Shown here piece by piece: positions 1-7,047 of a stretch of 13,158 nt of DNA. Source of the stretch: Clostridiales bacterium UBA4653 (GTDB taxonomy: Bacteria; Bacillota; Clostridia; Oscillospirales; CAG-272); contig DHMB01000043.1 in NCBI GenBank assembly GCA_002405565.1, positions 1 to 13,158 of the forward strand, given 5' to 3'. The position numbers were made by a program, and so were the translations under genes. A model generated the notes under the pieces. The model did no database searches. It was not told the DNA's origin and saw nothing but the letters and a program-made list of their open reading frames with translations. The stretch's first letter is position 1. The number at the start of each line of letters is the position of its first letter.

Positions 1-10
1 TCCATTTTTA

Positions 11-34
11 TTGTACAACTTTCGCACCTTTTCT
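11..34 (+). repeat. Upstream copy of a TTTCGCACC motif
   Basis: TTGT, five bases, then TTTCGCACC and TTTT. The same arrangement (TTGT, four bases, TTTCGCACC, C, TTTT) recurs at 117-138 just before the sigma-factor gene. Only the second copy is followed by a -10-like TATTAT. The first may be a second regulator site, a decayed promoter, or chance in T-rich DNA. Confidence 0.3.
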
Positions 35-69
35 CTTCACTTCTCACTCTCCTTTCTTCCCTCAAAACG

Positions 70-91
70 TCCTCCGCCCGGAGGATTTTTT
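70..91 (+). terminator. Probable intrinsic terminator of an upstream gene
   Basis: A 6-bp G+C-rich stem (TCCTCC, loop GCCC, GGAGGA) is followed directly by six T residues. It precedes the sigma-operon promoter region, so it most likely ends a plus-strand transcript entering from the left of the window. The stem is short, so it may be leaky. Confidence 0.5.
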
Positions 92-121
92 AATTTCCGA
101 AAAAATTTTTGAAAATTTGTT

Positions 122-150
122 ACCTTTCGCACCCTTTTTGCGGTTATTAT
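122..150 (+). promoter_or_regulatory. Putative promoter of the sigma-factor operon
   Basis: TATTAT at 145-150 is a reasonable -10. Seventeen bases upstream is ACCTTT (122-127), which is not a vegetative -35 but lies within TGTTACCTTTCGCACC, part of which recurs at 11-34. ECF sigma factors often transcribe their own operon from a non-vegetative promoter, so autoregulation is plausible. This is inference; no transcription start is known. Confidence 0.3.
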
Positions 151-191
151 AGGTGTAAGGCGCTTTTACGGAGCGGAAAGGAGGAAACGCT

Positions 192-743
192 TTGGAGGAC
201 GAAAAAATAGTCGACTTGTTTTTCGCCCGTTCGGAAGAGGGAATTGCCCGCACGAGAGAAAAATACGGAAAACTCTGCGGATACATAGCAAAAAACATCC
301 TCGGAGATGAGCTTGACGCGGAGGAATGTGTAAATGACGCATACCTCCGTCTCTGGAATCTTATCCCGCCGGCAAGACCGGAAAAGCTTTCCGCCTTTCT
401 CGGAAAGCTCGTCCGCGGAATATCAATCGACAGGATGAGAAAAAATTCCGCCGATAAACGCGGTTTTGCGGAAACGGATTTGATTGATGATGAGCTTTCG
501 GAGGTTCTCGGCGCATGCGACGACGGAATCGAATCGTCGCTTCTGCGCGACGCGATAAACCGTTTCCTCGGCTCGATTGAAAAAGAAAAAAGAATAATTT
601 TCGTTCGCAGATATTGGTACATGAGCGACATCCGCGGCATTTCTGCGTCGCTCGGAATAAGCGAGGGAAAGGTCAAAATGACGCTTTCCAGACTGCGGAC
701 AGAGCTTAAAAAATTTTTGGAGAAGGAGGGCTTTGAAGTATGA
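192..743 (+). CDS. ECF-type sigma-70 family RNA polymerase sigma factor
   Basis: 183 aa, the usual length for an ECF sigma factor. Region 2 spans about residues 12-90, with the typical helix DAEECVNDAYLRLW at 42-55. Region 4 spans about 118-180, with RRYWYMSDIRGIS at 139-151 and a helix-turn-helix around 148-168. There is no region 1.1 or region 3. It should direct RNA polymerase to a small regulon, released when its membrane partner is inactivated. The start is TTG at 192: AAAGGAGG lies at 177-184 with 7-base spacing, and the next in-frame Met is residue 83, inside region 2. Its stop overlaps the next start by 4 bases (ATGA), so the two products are translationally coupled, as is usual for a sigma/anti-sigma pair. 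The function class is secure; the inducing signal is unknown. Confidence 0.9.
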   Translation: MEDEKIVDLFFARSEEGIARTREKYGKLCGYIAKNILGDELDAEECVNDAYLRLWNLIPPARPEKLSAFLGKLVRGISIDRMRKNSADKRGFAETDLIDDELSEVLGACDDGIESSLLRDAINRFLGSIEKEKRIIFVRRYWYMSDIRGISASLGISEGKVKMTLSRLRTELKKFLEKEGFEV

Positions 744-1627
744 AAAAAGAGAAAATCGACGAAGTGATCGGCTGGATAGACGACAGCTTTATAGACGAAG
801 CAATGCCAACCGAAAATTGCAAAAAGAAAAAGCCGAATTTCAGGCACATCCTTGCGTTCGCGGCGGGATTTCTGATTGCAATCGGCATAGGCGCAGGGTC
901 GGTCGCATGGCAAAATCGCCCCCTGCCCGACCTTTCGGGAAAATACGAAGCAAAATATGTTGCGAAAAACGATGATGTCATCCAGCCTACAGCCACAATC
1001 AGTTCTTTCACCGGCTATACCTACAGCTCCGAATTTTATAACAGAGCCGGCGATATTCCGGAGGAGTATGTTTCCGGGCTTATCGCTTCCGGCAAGCTTC
1101 CGGGACAAACGGACGGGGCGGAAACGGAATTTGAATTCTACGAAATAAAGAATATTTCAAAAAAATGCGCGATTGCGGGCAGAACCGCCGAAGGCAAAGG
1201 CTTCAGCGTTCTGACAAATGCCGTGTACCTGCCGGAGACCGTCGGCGAATGGAAAGAAAACATTGCATTTGAGAAAACGGCAAAAATAAAATCCGTGCGG
1301 TATTCGTTCCTCGGAAATGACGGAGAGAGCAGAACCGTTGAGTTTGAAAATGCGGACGAGAGTCTGATATATTCCGCGATTTTCGGCAGCGGCAAGGCGA
1401 AAATCAGTCATTTCTCGGGAGAGCCAAGCGACATATGCGTAACGATTATAATGGATATTCCGTCTCTCGGAACAGATAATTATGCAGTCTGTATCTCGAC
1501 TTCCGGCGATGTATACGCAAAAATGCCGGAGCGCGTCGGCACATATCGGATAAGCAAAAGCGCTGTCCGTAATCTTATAGAATACCTTGCGGAAAATTGC
1601 GAGGGAAAAGAACTTATTTACAGATGA
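740..1627 (+). CDS. Single-pass membrane protein, probable anti-sigma factor
   Basis: 295 aa. Residues 1-35 form a short charged cytoplasmic segment (IGWIDDSFIDEA at 10-21, then a Lys-rich stretch). Residues about 36-57 form one transmembrane helix, and the remaining 240 residues are predicted to be extracytoplasmic and are rich in beta-type sequence. This topology and the 4-base overlap with the sigma gene are typical of a membrane anti-sigma factor: the short inner segment would bind the sigma factor and the outer domain would sense a signal. The inner segment lacks a recognisable zinc-binding HxxxCxxC motif, so it is not a classical ZAS-domain anti-sigma; a G-x-IDD-x-x-I-x-EA pattern is common in proteins encoded after ECF sigma genes in Clostridia. 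I do not recognise the outer domain. The role rests on context and topology. Confidence 0.7.
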   Translation: MKKEKIDEVIGWIDDSFIDEAMPTENCKKKKPNFRHILAFAAGFLIAIGIGAGSVAWQNRPLPDLSGKYEAKYVAKNDDVIQPTATISSFTGYTYSSEFYNRAGDIPEEYVSGLIASGKLPGQTDGAETEFEFYEIKNISKKCAIAGRTAEGKGFSVLTNAVYLPETVGEWKENIAFEKTAKIKSVRYSFLGNDGESRTVEFENADESLIYSAIFGSGKAKISHFSGEPSDICVTIIMDIPSLGTDNYAVCISTSGDVYAKMPERVGTYRISKSAVRNLIEYLAENCEGKELIYR

Positions 1628-1651
1628 CCCAAAGGAAAAGAGGAAAAAACG

Positions 1652-2680
1652 ATGAAAAGAATTATATCTGTCATTCTTGTCGCACTGACAATTGCAGCTG
1701 TCATTGCAGGCTGCGTTACAAATAACAACAACCAGACCGGAAGCACCACGACGACCGGAAGCACCACGACAACAACAAAGCCGGACGGCACGACTTCGAC
1801 CCAAGCTCCCGCAACGACAACCGAAAAGCCCGATGTGCCCGATGTGCCCGTCGAAAAGCCGACGGCGTCCGAGGCTATGGCGGCATATCTCAAAAGCCTG
1901 CTCCGTGAAAATTCCGGCAAAAATCTGACGGAAATAATGGGCAGACTGGACGAGCACCCCTGCTTTGACAGCCTTGAAACGGATATAAGCGTTCAACGCT
2001 ATCCGGAAGGTTATTCGCCCTATATATACGGCTTTGAATACGGAACCGAGTTTCCCGAATATGTAAAGTCGGGTTCACTTTTCTGCCTTTCCGGCGACAT
2101 CCCCTTTGCCGCAACCGTTTTTGAACTCAAAGAGGGCGTCGACATGGAAGCGTTCCTTGCTTTTCTTGAAGAAAAATCGGCGCTTGACTTCGGCGGAGAA
2201 AAACCCGCGACGATGAAAGCCATCGGCTCCGAGGGCAATTATGCGTTTATAATCCTCTGCACGGAGGAGCTGAAAACCGATATCGATCCCGACGCGGAGC
2301 AGACGCTTGTCGGCATTATGAAAAAAGTCCGCACGGGCGCGGAGCTTTCAATGGGCGTGACAAGAATGGACGTCACCTCCGAGCGCGCGCCGTACTTCTT
2401 CGGAATAAAAGATAACGTCGACCTGCTTGAAAAGGAAGGCGTAATCTGCGAGCCCGCCGTGGGTTACGGATTCTCTCTCGTTATGGTTGAGGTCAAGGAC
2501 GAAAAGGACGCGCAAAAAGTCGCAAAGGAAATGGAATCCGGACTCAACCCCGGCAAATGGATTTGTGTTCGCGCAGAATACGTTTCCGTCAAGACCTGCG
2601 GGAAATACGTCATCGGCGTTATGTCGTCGCAGGAGAAATGCGAAAACATAACGTCGATATTCGAAAGCCTTTTCAGATAA
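1652..2680 (+). CDS. Lipoprotein with Thr-rich linker and two related domains (DUF4358-like)
   Basis: 342 aa. The signal peptide ends in the lipobox IAG-C21, so the protein should be diacylated and anchored outside the membrane. Residues 22-70 form a Thr/Pro linker of the kind that spans the cell wall. The rest appears to be two copies of one fold: about 72-205 and 215-340. Corresponding segments include ATVFELKEGVDMEAFLAFLE (154-173) with VMVEVKDEKDAQKVAKEME (277-295), and NYAFIILCTEE (196-206) with KYVIGVMSSQE (318-328). A hydrophobic strand, K-E/D-x-x-D, an amphipathic helix and a second strand resemble Clostridia proteins annotated DUF4358; that assignment is from memory. GAGG lies before the ATG, 24 bases after the membrane protein, so it is probably the last gene of the sigma operon and may be part of the same sensory module or its target. 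Confidence 0.75.
   Translation: MKRIISVILVALTIAAVIAGCVTNNNNQTGSTTTTGSTTTTTKPDGTTSTQAPATTTEKPDVPDVPVEKPTASEAMAAYLKSLLRENSGKNLTEIMGRLDEHPCFDSLETDISVQRYPEGYSPYIYGFEYGTEFPEYVKSGSLFCLSGDIPFAATVFELKEGVDMEAFLAFLEEKSALDFGGEKPATMKAIGSEGNYAFIILCTEELKTDIDPDAEQTLVGIMKKVRTGAELSMGVTRMDVTSERAPYFFGIKDNVDLLEKEGVICEPAVGYGFSLVMVEVKDEKDAQKVAKEMESGLNPGKWICVRAEYVSVKTCGKYVIGVMSSQEKCENITSIFESLFR
1735..1770 (+). repeat. Perfect 18-bp tandem direct repeat in the Thr linker
   Basis: GACCGGAAGCACCACGAC occurs at 1735-1752 and again at 1753-1770, encoding the repeated Thr-Gly-Ser-Thr-Thr-Thr of the lipoprotein linker. Being in frame and in a flexible linker, it could change copy number by slippage without breaking the protein. 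Confidence 0.85.
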
Positions 2681-2726
2681 ACCGCTATCATCCTCCGCGG
2701 TATCCCCTTCCGCGCTTAATATAAAG

Positions 2727-2770
2727 ACCGCCCTCCCGTTTTGATCCTTCCGGGAGGGCGGTTCTTTTTA
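2727..2770. terminator. Bidirectional intrinsic terminator between convergent operons
   Basis: A perfect 12-bp stem (ACCGCCCTCCCG at 2727-2738, CGGGAGGGCGGT at 2751-2762) with a 12-base loop. A T-rich tail (TTCTTTTTA) follows on the plus strand, and the complement of ATATAAAG gives a T-rich tail on the minus strand. It lies between the stops of the sigma operon and of the GNAT gene, so it can serve both. Confidence 0.9.
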
Positions 2771-3253
2771 TAAAACTTTCTCGCAGACGAAAAAGTCAAT
2801 GCCGTATTCGTGACATTCGCCGACAAAATCAAAGCCGAGGGAGCGGTAAAGCCCGACAGCCGCGCGGTTCACCTTTGAAACAAGGAGCCTTGCGGAGGTA
2901 TAGCCGTTTTTCCGGGCTTCTTTCAGCGCTTCGCTTACAATTACTTTTGCCCGTCCTTTCCCCTGCTCCTCCGGCGCGACGGCAAGGCGGGAAAGCTCGC
3001 AGCTGCCACCGCTTCCGCCGTGCCATTCGGCAAGACCGTCGAATTCTTCTCCGGACAGGACTGAAACCGCGCCGATGGGCCTTCCGTCGGACTCAAAAAC
3101 GTAGAGCCCGCCGGAGGAAAGGTCGCCTTCCGCCTCTGTTTCCGAGGGGTAATATTCATCCCATGTGCACCCCTCCGTGCCGAGTACGGAACGGTAAAGC
3201 GCAAGCACGGCGGGAATGTCTGTCGCTGCTGCTTTTCTGAAAATTGCGCTCAT
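2768..3253 (-). CDS. GNAT family N-acetyltransferase
   Basis: 161 aa, the normal size for a single-domain GNAT enzyme, which moves an acetyl group from acetyl-CoA to an amine. Motif A, which holds the acetyl-CoA pyrophosphate, is LSRLAVAPEEQGKGRAKVI around residues 87-105, with the Q-x-x-G-x-A signature as Q97-G-K-G-R-A102. Motif B is NRAAVGLYRSLGF at 129-141. The frame is open for 15 more codons upstream, but I chose ATG at 3253: it begins the typical first strand (IFRKAAATD) and forms an ATGA overlap with the stop of the HD gene, implying translational coupling, as no independent ribosome binding site is visible. The substrate (small molecule, antibiotic or protein terminus) cannot be told from sequence. 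Confidence 0.88.
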   Translation of the reverse strand: MSAIFRKAAATDIPAVLALYRSVLGTEGCTWDEYYPSETEAEGDLSSGGLYVFESDGRPIGAVSVLSGEEFDGLAEWHGGSGGSCELSRLAVAPEEQGKGRAKVIVSEALKEARKNGYTSARLLVSKVNRAAVGLYRSLGFDFVGECHEYGIDFFVCEKVL

Positions 3254-3846
3254 TGCGGTTTGTAATCGCGCATGAAGTCGGCAACGGACGTTTCGCACGT
3301 TCTCATCGCGGCGATTGTCTCCTCAAAGAGTTTGTCGAGCTCCCAGCCGAGGCGCTCTGCGCCGGCGCGGATGACGTCACGCGAGCAGCCTGCGGCGAAT
3401 TTCTTATCCTTGAATTTCTTTTTCAGACTTGAAACCTCCATGTCCGAAACGCTCTTTGACGGACGCATGAGCGCCGTCGACCATATCAGCCCCGTCAGCT
3501 CGTCTGCGGCAAAGAGCACCTTTTCCATCTCGTGCTTCGGTTCGATGTCGCAACAGATACCGTAGCCGTGCGAGCATACGGAATATATCATGTCGTCCCC
3601 GACGCCGCCCTCTCTGAGCAGCTCGGGGGCTTTTTTGCAGTGCTGCTCCGGATAAAGCTCAAAATCTATATCGTGAAGCAAACCGGTAATGCCCCAGTAA
3701 TCCTCCTCGTCGCCATAGCCGAGGGATTTTGCAAAATAACGCATGACCCCTTCGACAGTCAGCGCGTGCTGAATGTGAAACGGCTCCTTATTGTATTTTT
3801 CGAGAAGCGCAAGCGCCTCTTCGCGTGAAATATTGCTTTTTCTCAT
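3250..3846 (-). CDS. HD-domain phosphohydrolase (HDIG type)
   Basis: 198 aa. Metal ligands of the HD superfamily are in order: H27 (IQHALTVEG), H58-D59 (GLLHDIDFE), H93 (VCSHGYG) and D115 (FAADELTGL), so the site appears intact. HD enzymes are metal-dependent phosphohydrolases acting on nucleotides or other phosphoesters; this size and the HDIG-like LLHDID motif fit the stand-alone hydrolase group common in Clostridia, with undetermined substrates. GGAGGAGG lies 8 bases upstream of the ATG, and a strong promoter sits at 3882-3909. It is first in a two-gene minus-strand operon with the GNAT gene; the link between the two activities is unknown. The C-terminal part (about 130-198) is helical with no recognised motif. 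Confidence 0.88.
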   Translation of the reverse strand: MRKSNISREEALALLEKYNKEPFHIQHALTVEGVMRYFAKSLGYGDEEDYWGITGLLHDIDFELYPEQHCKKAPELLREGGVGDDMIYSVCSHGYGICCDIEPKHEMEKVLFAADELTGLIWSTALMRPSKSVSDMEVSSLKKKFKDKKFAAGCSRDVIRAGAERLGWELDKLFEETIAAMRTCETSVADFMRDYKPQ

Positions 3847-3881
3847 TGTTTTTCCTCCTCCGTGGGTTCGTTTTCAAGGCA

Positions 3882-3909
3882 ATTATACCACCCCTGCGGA
3901 GAATGTCAA
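3882..3909 (-). promoter_or_regulatory. Consensus vegetative promoter with extended -10 for the HD-GNAT operon
   Basis: On the minus strand TTGACA (3909-3904) is separated by 16 bases from TATAAT (3887-3882), and the -10 is preceded by TGG, giving an extended TGnTATAAT. Both hexamers match the vegetative sigma consensus exactly. Transcription should begin near 3875, leaving a leader of about 30 bases that carries the ribosome binding site. I see no operator-like palindrome overlapping it. Confidence 0.85.
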
Positions 3910-4030
3910 CAGGTTTTTCAAAGGAGAAAAACGTCGGAAGAAAAATTTTTCCGTCGACTGAAAAGGAGCATAAAAAGGCATGCGCGGACACACATTTATA
4001 AAAAATATTTTTTTATATTCAATAAATCGG

Positions 4031-4059
4031 TTGACGAAAGGCTGAAATTGTGATATGCT
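4031..4059 (+). promoter_or_regulatory. Vegetative promoter upstream of the RDD gene
   Basis: TTGACG (4031-4036), a 17-base spacer and TATGCT (4054-4059), with TGA just before the -10 giving an extended element. The expected start is near 4066, so the leader to the ATG at 4169 would be about 100 bases; I found no riboswitch-like structure in it. This may also supply the downstream ABC operon by read-through. Confidence 0.65.
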
Positions 4060-4168
4060 GAATAATGTAAAAAGTTTCAAAATAATGTGTAAATTTATAC
4101 ATCTGTGTTGTTCATTTTCAATCTCGTGACTTTTGAAAAAAATATTTTTCGGGAAAGGGCAGACCTGT

Positions 4169-4930
4169 ATGATTTTTGATATCCAGAAGGCAAGCGTGCT
4201 GAAAAGAATATCGGCTTTCATTCTTGACGCGATACTTATCTGTATCGTTGCAACGGGCTTTGCCGTTCTTATGTCGCAGATTACGGATTATGACGGACAC
4301 AGCGACCGCCTTGAGGAGTATTATGCCTCCTATGAAGCCGAATACGGCGTCACCTTCCGCATGACGGAAGAGGAAAGAGCCGCTATGACGGAAGAAGAGC
4401 AGGAGCAGTATAAAAAGGCTTATGACGCGCTTATCGCTGATGAAACGGCGATGAAGGAGTATGCAAAGGTTTTCAACCTGACTCTGACGATTATCTCCCT
4501 TTCCATCCTTCTTTCCTTTGCGGCGACGGAATTCGTCGTTCCGCTTTGCCTGAAAAACGGGCAGACCGTCGGTAAAAAAGTTTTCGGTATCGGCGTCATC
4601 AGAACGGACGGCGTGAAAATGAATCCTCTCATGCTTTTCGTCCGCACGTTTCTCGGCAAGTTTACCCTTGAAACGATGATACCCGTCCTTATTATAGTAA
4701 TGATATATTTTAACAGCATCGGCCTTATGGGGCTTATTGTCCTCTGCGCCGAGTTGCTGTTGCAGATAATTCTTTTCTTCGCAACAAAAACGAATTCTCT
4801 CATTCATGACCTTCTTGCGGGCACTGTCTGCGTCGATATGGCGAGCCAGATGATTTTCGCAAGCGAAAGCGAAATGATAGAATACAAGAAAAGGGTATCT
4901 GCGGAGAAAGCCGCCCGCAGCCAATATTAA
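4169..4930 (+). CDS. RDD family membrane protein
   Basis: 253 aa from the chosen ATG, about four membrane helices (around 14-36, 104-127, 167-183 and 184-205). The family signature is present: R13 and D20 in helix 1 (LKRISAFILDAIL), NGQTVGKKVFGI at 130-141, and D214 in the last motif (LIHDLLAGTVCV at 211-222). RDD proteins are poorly defined; some have been linked to ion or solute exchange, but no function can be assigned here. The loop between helices 1 and 2 (about 40-100) is long, acidic and Tyr/Glu-rich. The frame is open upstream from a TTG at 4133, but GGGAAAGGG at 4151-4159 favours ATG at 4169, and family members usually start just before this conserved helix. The ABC operon begins 55 bases downstream. 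Confidence 0.85.
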   Translation: MIFDIQKASVLKRISAFILDAILICIVATGFAVLMSQITDYDGHSDRLEEYYASYEAEYGVTFRMTEEERAAMTEEEQEQYKKAYDALIADETAMKEYAKVFNLTLTIISLSILLSFAATEFVVPLCLKNGQTVGKKVFGIGVIRTDGVKMNPLMLFVRTFLGKFTLETMIPVLIIVMIYFNSIGLMGLIVLCAELLLQIILFFATKTNSLIHDLLAGTVCVDMASQMIFASESEMIEYKKRVSAEKAARSQY

Positions 4931-4950
4931 AAGCTACGGCGGCGTTTTTT
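4910..4950 (+). terminator. Possible weak terminator between the RDD gene and ABC operon
   Basis: GCCGCC (4910-4915) pairs with GGCGGC (4938-4943). AGC (4919-4921) can pair with GCT (4933-4935), with mismatches between. A G and then six T residues follow at 4945-4950. The left arm lies inside the RDD coding sequence, overlapping the ribosome path. It could reduce read-through into the ABC operon, but no clear promoter follows it, so it may act as an attenuator. Confidence 0.4.
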
Positions 4951-4985
4951 CTTAAGAATATAAATAATTTGAGAAAGGATACAAA

Positions 4986-6086
4986 ATGAAAGTCGTATTA
5001 CAGAACCTGACAAAGATATTCCCCAGCCGGAATAAAAAATCAAATGAGGAGGTCGTTGCCGTAAACGACTTTACTTTTGAGATACCCGATGGCAAGCTCA
5101 TCGGTCTTCTCGGCCCCTCGGGTTGCGGAAAGAGCACAACCCTTTATATGATCTGCGGACTGCAGAAGCCCACGTCCGGCAAGATATTCTTCGGCGAGGA
5201 CGACGTCACGGAGCTTTCTCCCGAAAACAGAGGCGTCGGACTTGTTTTCCAGAACTACGCTCTCTATCCTCACATGACAGTCAAGCAGAATATCCTTTTC
5301 CCGCTTCAGAACCTCCGCGGCGCGGATAAGCTTGCGAAAGAGGAAATGCTTGAAAGAGCTTATGAGGCGGCGAGACTCGTCCAGATAGACGACCTTATGG
5401 ATCGTAAACCGAGCGAGCTTTCCGGCGGTCAGCAGCAGAGAGTTGCAATCGCGCGCGCACTTGTCAAAATGCCGAGAGTGCTCCTTCTCGACGAGCCCCT
5501 TTCCAACCTTGACGCACGTCTCCGTCTCCAGACGAGAGAAGAAATAAGAAGAATTCAGAGAGAAACAAAGATAACGACGGTGTTCGTCACGCACGACCAG
5601 GAAGAAGCGATGAGCATTTCCGATATGATAGTCGTCATGAAGAAGGGCGTCGTTCAGCAGATAGGCGCTCCGCAGGACGTTTATGACGACCCGAAGAACC
5701 TCTTTGTCGCAAAATTCCTCGGCACTCCCCCGATAAACGTTTTCGAGGGCTACGTCAGAAACAAAATGCTTTATATCGGCGGTGACGGCGTTCTCTCCGT
5801 TCCCGGCGCAAAGGACGGCGACGTTTTCGTCGGTATCCGTCCCGAGGGCTTCATTCTTGACGATTACGGCCCCATGCACTGCAAGCTTTCGAGCGTTGAG
5901 GTCATGGGCAGGGACGTAAGCGTCGTATCGACGAGCGAAGCGTCGCTTTCGCCCGCCATCCGCTCGATAATCAATGCGGACAACAAGGTAAACACCGAAT
6001 CGGAGACCGTAAGCTATTCGCTCAAACGTCATAAGGTGTTCATCTTCGATAAGGAAACCGAAGAAAGAATTTATTTCGAGGTGTGA
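4986..6086 (+). CDS. ABC importer ATPase, MsmK/UgpC/MalK-like (CUT1 family)
   Basis: 366 aa, standard length for CUT1 sugar-type importer ATPases. Walker A is GPSGCGKST at 43-51, the Q-loop glutamine is Q89, the signature LSGGQ is at 145-149, Walker B LLLDE at 166-170, the D-loop NLDA at 174-177 and the switch histidine H203. After about residue 235 comes the regulatory C-terminal region (TOBE-like fold, including VGIRPEGF near 281-288). It powers transport by hydrolysing ATP at the inner face of the membrane with the two permeases that follow. Many Firmicutes encode one shared MsmK ATPase away from its permeases; here the ATPase heads the operon, so this system is self-contained. GAAAGGA precedes the ATG. 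Confidence 0.93.
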   Translation: MKVVLQNLTKIFPSRNKKSNEEVVAVNDFTFEIPDGKLIGLLGPSGCGKSTTLYMICGLQKPTSGKIFFGEDDVTELSPENRGVGLVFQNYALYPHMTVKQNILFPLQNLRGADKLAKEEMLERAYEAARLVQIDDLMDRKPSELSGGQQQRVAIARALVKMPRVLLLDEPLSNLDARLRLQTREEIRRIQRETKITTVFVTHDQEEAMSISDMIVVMKKGVVQQIGAPQDVYDDPKNLFVAKFLGTPPINVFEGYVRNKMLYIGGDGVLSVPGAKDGDVFVGIRPEGFILDDYGPMHCKLSSVEVMGRDVSVVSTSEASLSPAIRSIINADNKVNTESETVSYSLKRHKVFIFDKETEERIYFEV

Positions 6087-6089
6087 AAA

Positions 6090-7034
6090 ATGGTTGAAAG
6101 CAAGCAACAGTGGAAAGCATGGCTTTATCTCTCTCCGGCGATAGTCCTGCTTCTTGTGTTTACGGTGTGGCCGATAATAAACACTGTCCGCATGGCGTTT
6201 CTTGAAGATTACAGCGGTCTTGAAGCCATCGGCGGAAAGGTTTTTCAGTTCGGTATCGGAAACTTCACAAAGGTTATCAAATATAAGAGCTTTCTGAAAT
6301 GTCTTAAAAATACGGTGCTTATCTGCGTGCCGACGGTGCTTATATCGTCGTTTCTCGCGCTTCTCATCGCCGTATGTCTCAACTCAATAAAGCCCCTTCA
6401 GAAGGTTTTGCAGACGATATTCTTCCTCCCTTACGTCACAAACTCCATCGCCATCGGCATGGTGTTCGCCGCAATGTTCAACATCGTCGGCAACCTCGGC
6501 ACAAAGGGAAACGATATCATCGTCACGGCTGGTATCATAAACAATATCATCGAATTTTTCGGCGGGCACGCAGTCAACTGGATAAACGCGGGTTCAACAT
6601 ATGCCGCGAACATGACAGTCATGATTATCTATATAGTATGGAATGCGCTCCCGTTCAAGATACTTATCCTCCTCGGCGGACTTCAGAGCATAAACAAGCA
6701 GTATTATGACGCCGCAAGGGTCGACGGAACGTCGAGAACAAGAATTTTCACAAGAATCACTGTGCCGCTCCTTTCTCCGATGATTGCATACGTTGTCATA
6801 ACGGGCTTTATCGGCGGCTTCAAGGAATACACGAGCATCGTCGGTATTTTCGGAGACACAATGGGCCCGGTTCACGATTCAAAACGTCTGAACACGATGG
6901 TCGGCTTTATATATGACTCGCTCAGCACAAACAAGCAGGGAAGAGCGAGCGCCGCCGCGCTTATCCTGTTCGTTATAATCCTTATAGTCACTCTTATCAA
7001 CCTGCAGGTAAGCAAGAAGAAAGTTCATTATTGA
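6090..7034 (+). CDS. ABC importer permease, MalF/UgpA-like
   Basis: 314 aa, predicted six membrane helices starting at about 12-31. The EAA loop that docks on the ATPase is YYDAARVDGTSRTRIFTRIT at about 205-224, continuing to VPLLSP at 225-230; YDAARVDGAS-like sequence is diagnostic of the binding-protein-dependent permease family. It starts 3 bases after the ATPase stop, with GAGGTG just upstream inside the ATPase gene, so the two are tightly coupled. It lacks the long extra periplasmic domain of E. coli MalF and is closer in size to UgpA/MsmF. A loop around 132-172 between helices 3 and 4 is somewhat long and may face the outside. The substrate is not readable from the permease. Confidence 0.92.
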   Translation: MVESKQQWKAWLYLSPAIVLLLVFTVWPIINTVRMAFLEDYSGLEAIGGKVFQFGIGNFTKVIKYKSFLKCLKNTVLICVPTVLISSFLALLIAVCLNSIKPLQKVLQTIFFLPYVTNSIAIGMVFAAMFNIVGNLGTKGNDIIVTAGIINNIIEFFGGHAVNWINAGSTYAANMTVMIIYIVWNALPFKILILLGGLQSINKQYYDAARVDGTSRTRIFTRITVPLLSPMIAYVVITGFIGGFKEYTSIVGIFGDTMGPVHDSKRLNTMVGFIYDSLSTNKQGRASAAALILFVIILIVTLINLQVSKKKVHY

Positions 7035-7047
7035 GAGGAGGGCGAAC

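Noticed and set aside
62..1108. 348-residue minus-strand open frame opposite the sigma factor and its partner
   Set aside because: Ser/Arg/Phe-rich composition typical of antisense translation, no initiation signal, and it reads through the terminator and promoter region at the left.
4060..4168. Possible riboswitch in the roughly 100-base leader of the RDD gene
   Set aside because: The region is A+T-rich and I found no conserved aptamer core or strong paired helices.
4118..4924. 268-residue minus-strand frame opposite the RDD gene
   Set aside because: The plus-strand product has clear RDD motifs and membrane helices; the antisense product is His/Lys-rich without family features.
5040..6107. 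355-residue minus-strand open frame opposite the ABC ATPase
   Set aside because: The plus strand encodes every ABC ATPase motif in order; the antisense frame has no recognisable features.
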